Below, in pieces: positions 60,908 through 60,982 of a DNA stretch of 60,982 bases. The notes beneath the pieces are model-generated. The model worked only from the letters and a program-made list of their open reading frames with translations. It ran no database searches and had not been told where the DNA came from. The first letter of the stretch is position 1; every line of letters starts with the position of its first letter. This DNA is from a virus. A program made the translations under genes and the position numbers. The stretch is taken from positions 1 to 60,982 of the IMG/VR virus record IMGVR_UViG_3300027749_003742; one strand, given 5' to 3'.

Positions 60908-60964
60908 TGTGCATAACGTCTGATGATAAACAATCGTTTTAATGTTGTTTATCATTTGTTAGGT
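60908..60964 (+). repeat. attC-like recombination site
   Basis: TGTGCATAAC (60908) is followed by a hairpin ATGATAAACA/TGTTTATCAT (60923-60932 with 60946-60955) and then GTTAGGT (60958-60964), which fits the integron core-site consensus GTTRRRY. The window ends soon after. Confidence 0.45.
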
Positions 60965-60982
60965 TTAGTTAAATTATTGTTT

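Noticed and set aside
1-60982. CRISPR array
   Set aside because: No regularly spaced direct repeats of 20-40 bp were seen; the only tandem repeat is the two-copy unit at 28431.
1-60982. Integrase, attachment-site or lysogeny module
   Set aside because: No integrase, repressor or excisionase motif was found in any frame I checked; only the attC-like end hints at recombination.

Overview
The window looks like part of the genome of a large tailed phage (T4-like in gene style, possibly jumbo-sized) that infects a Bacteroidota, probably Flavobacteriia-like, host. The phage evidence is tightly packed small genes on both strands, an endolysin, several free-standing homing endonucleases, thymidylate synthase beside one of them, and a dense tRNA array. 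The host evidence is low GC, A-rich start contexts without clear Shine-Dalgarno sites, TAnnTTTG promoter elements typical of Bacteroidota, and lipoproteins with Bacteroidota-style signal peptides. No capsid, tail, terminase or polymerase gene is recognisable here, so the phage assignment rests on the genes listed and on genome style.

Layout. 1-2.5 kb: sugar and glycan genes (hexapeptide acyltransferase, aminotransferase-like protein, glycosyltransferases). 2.5-18.4 kb: a long run of mostly unknown, late-type small proteins, many starting with the same kinds of short leader peptide. 18.4-30 kb: mixed genes, including a lipoprotein, thyA with an HNH endonuclease, a 2H phosphoesterase, lysis-type genes, an FKBP/SlyD-type isomerase, a metallophosphoesterase, a GH19 endolysin, a likely ADP-ribosyltransferase and a metallopeptidase. 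30-38 kb: a full-length DnaK, a PPK2-type polyphosphate kinase, a frameshifted P-loop kinase, an IMPDH/GMP reductase family enzyme and another metallopeptidase. 39-44.8 kb: leader-tagged virion-like proteins. 44.8-48.4 kb: an HNH endonuclease, a glycosyltransferase and an FkbM-GT-GT fusion. 48.4-60.6 kb: about 24 tRNA genes, four aberrant tRNA-like genes, three homing endonucleases, an archaemetzincin-like gene, small exported proteins and several structured non-coding stretches. The last 400 bp resemble an integron-type gene cassette.

Two promoter classes can be told apart. TAnnTTTG elements precede exported proteins, some metabolic genes and tRNA operons. A TATTTAT box, often exactly 4-6 nt before the start codon, precedes most leader-tagged genes and the homing endonucleases. 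The leaders fall into a few types (RLTESDL-RIVKKVIKE, Y/I-L-ITExQ, xxNEEKxxIxxQH, MKLIELLKE). They resemble the T4 capsid-targeting sequence and often contain [ILV]-x-E, the T4 prohead-protease cleavage consensus. I infer a set of late proteins packaged into, or processed with, the virion. It includes likely enzymes: an ADP-ribosyltransferase, PPK2,  metallopeptidases and a 2H phosphoesterase. This is the strongest candidate for an undescribed system in the window.

Limits: no searches or folding programs were run. Family calls come from motifs read by eye, tRNA isotypes from hand-drawn cloverleaves, and promoter calls from motif and position.
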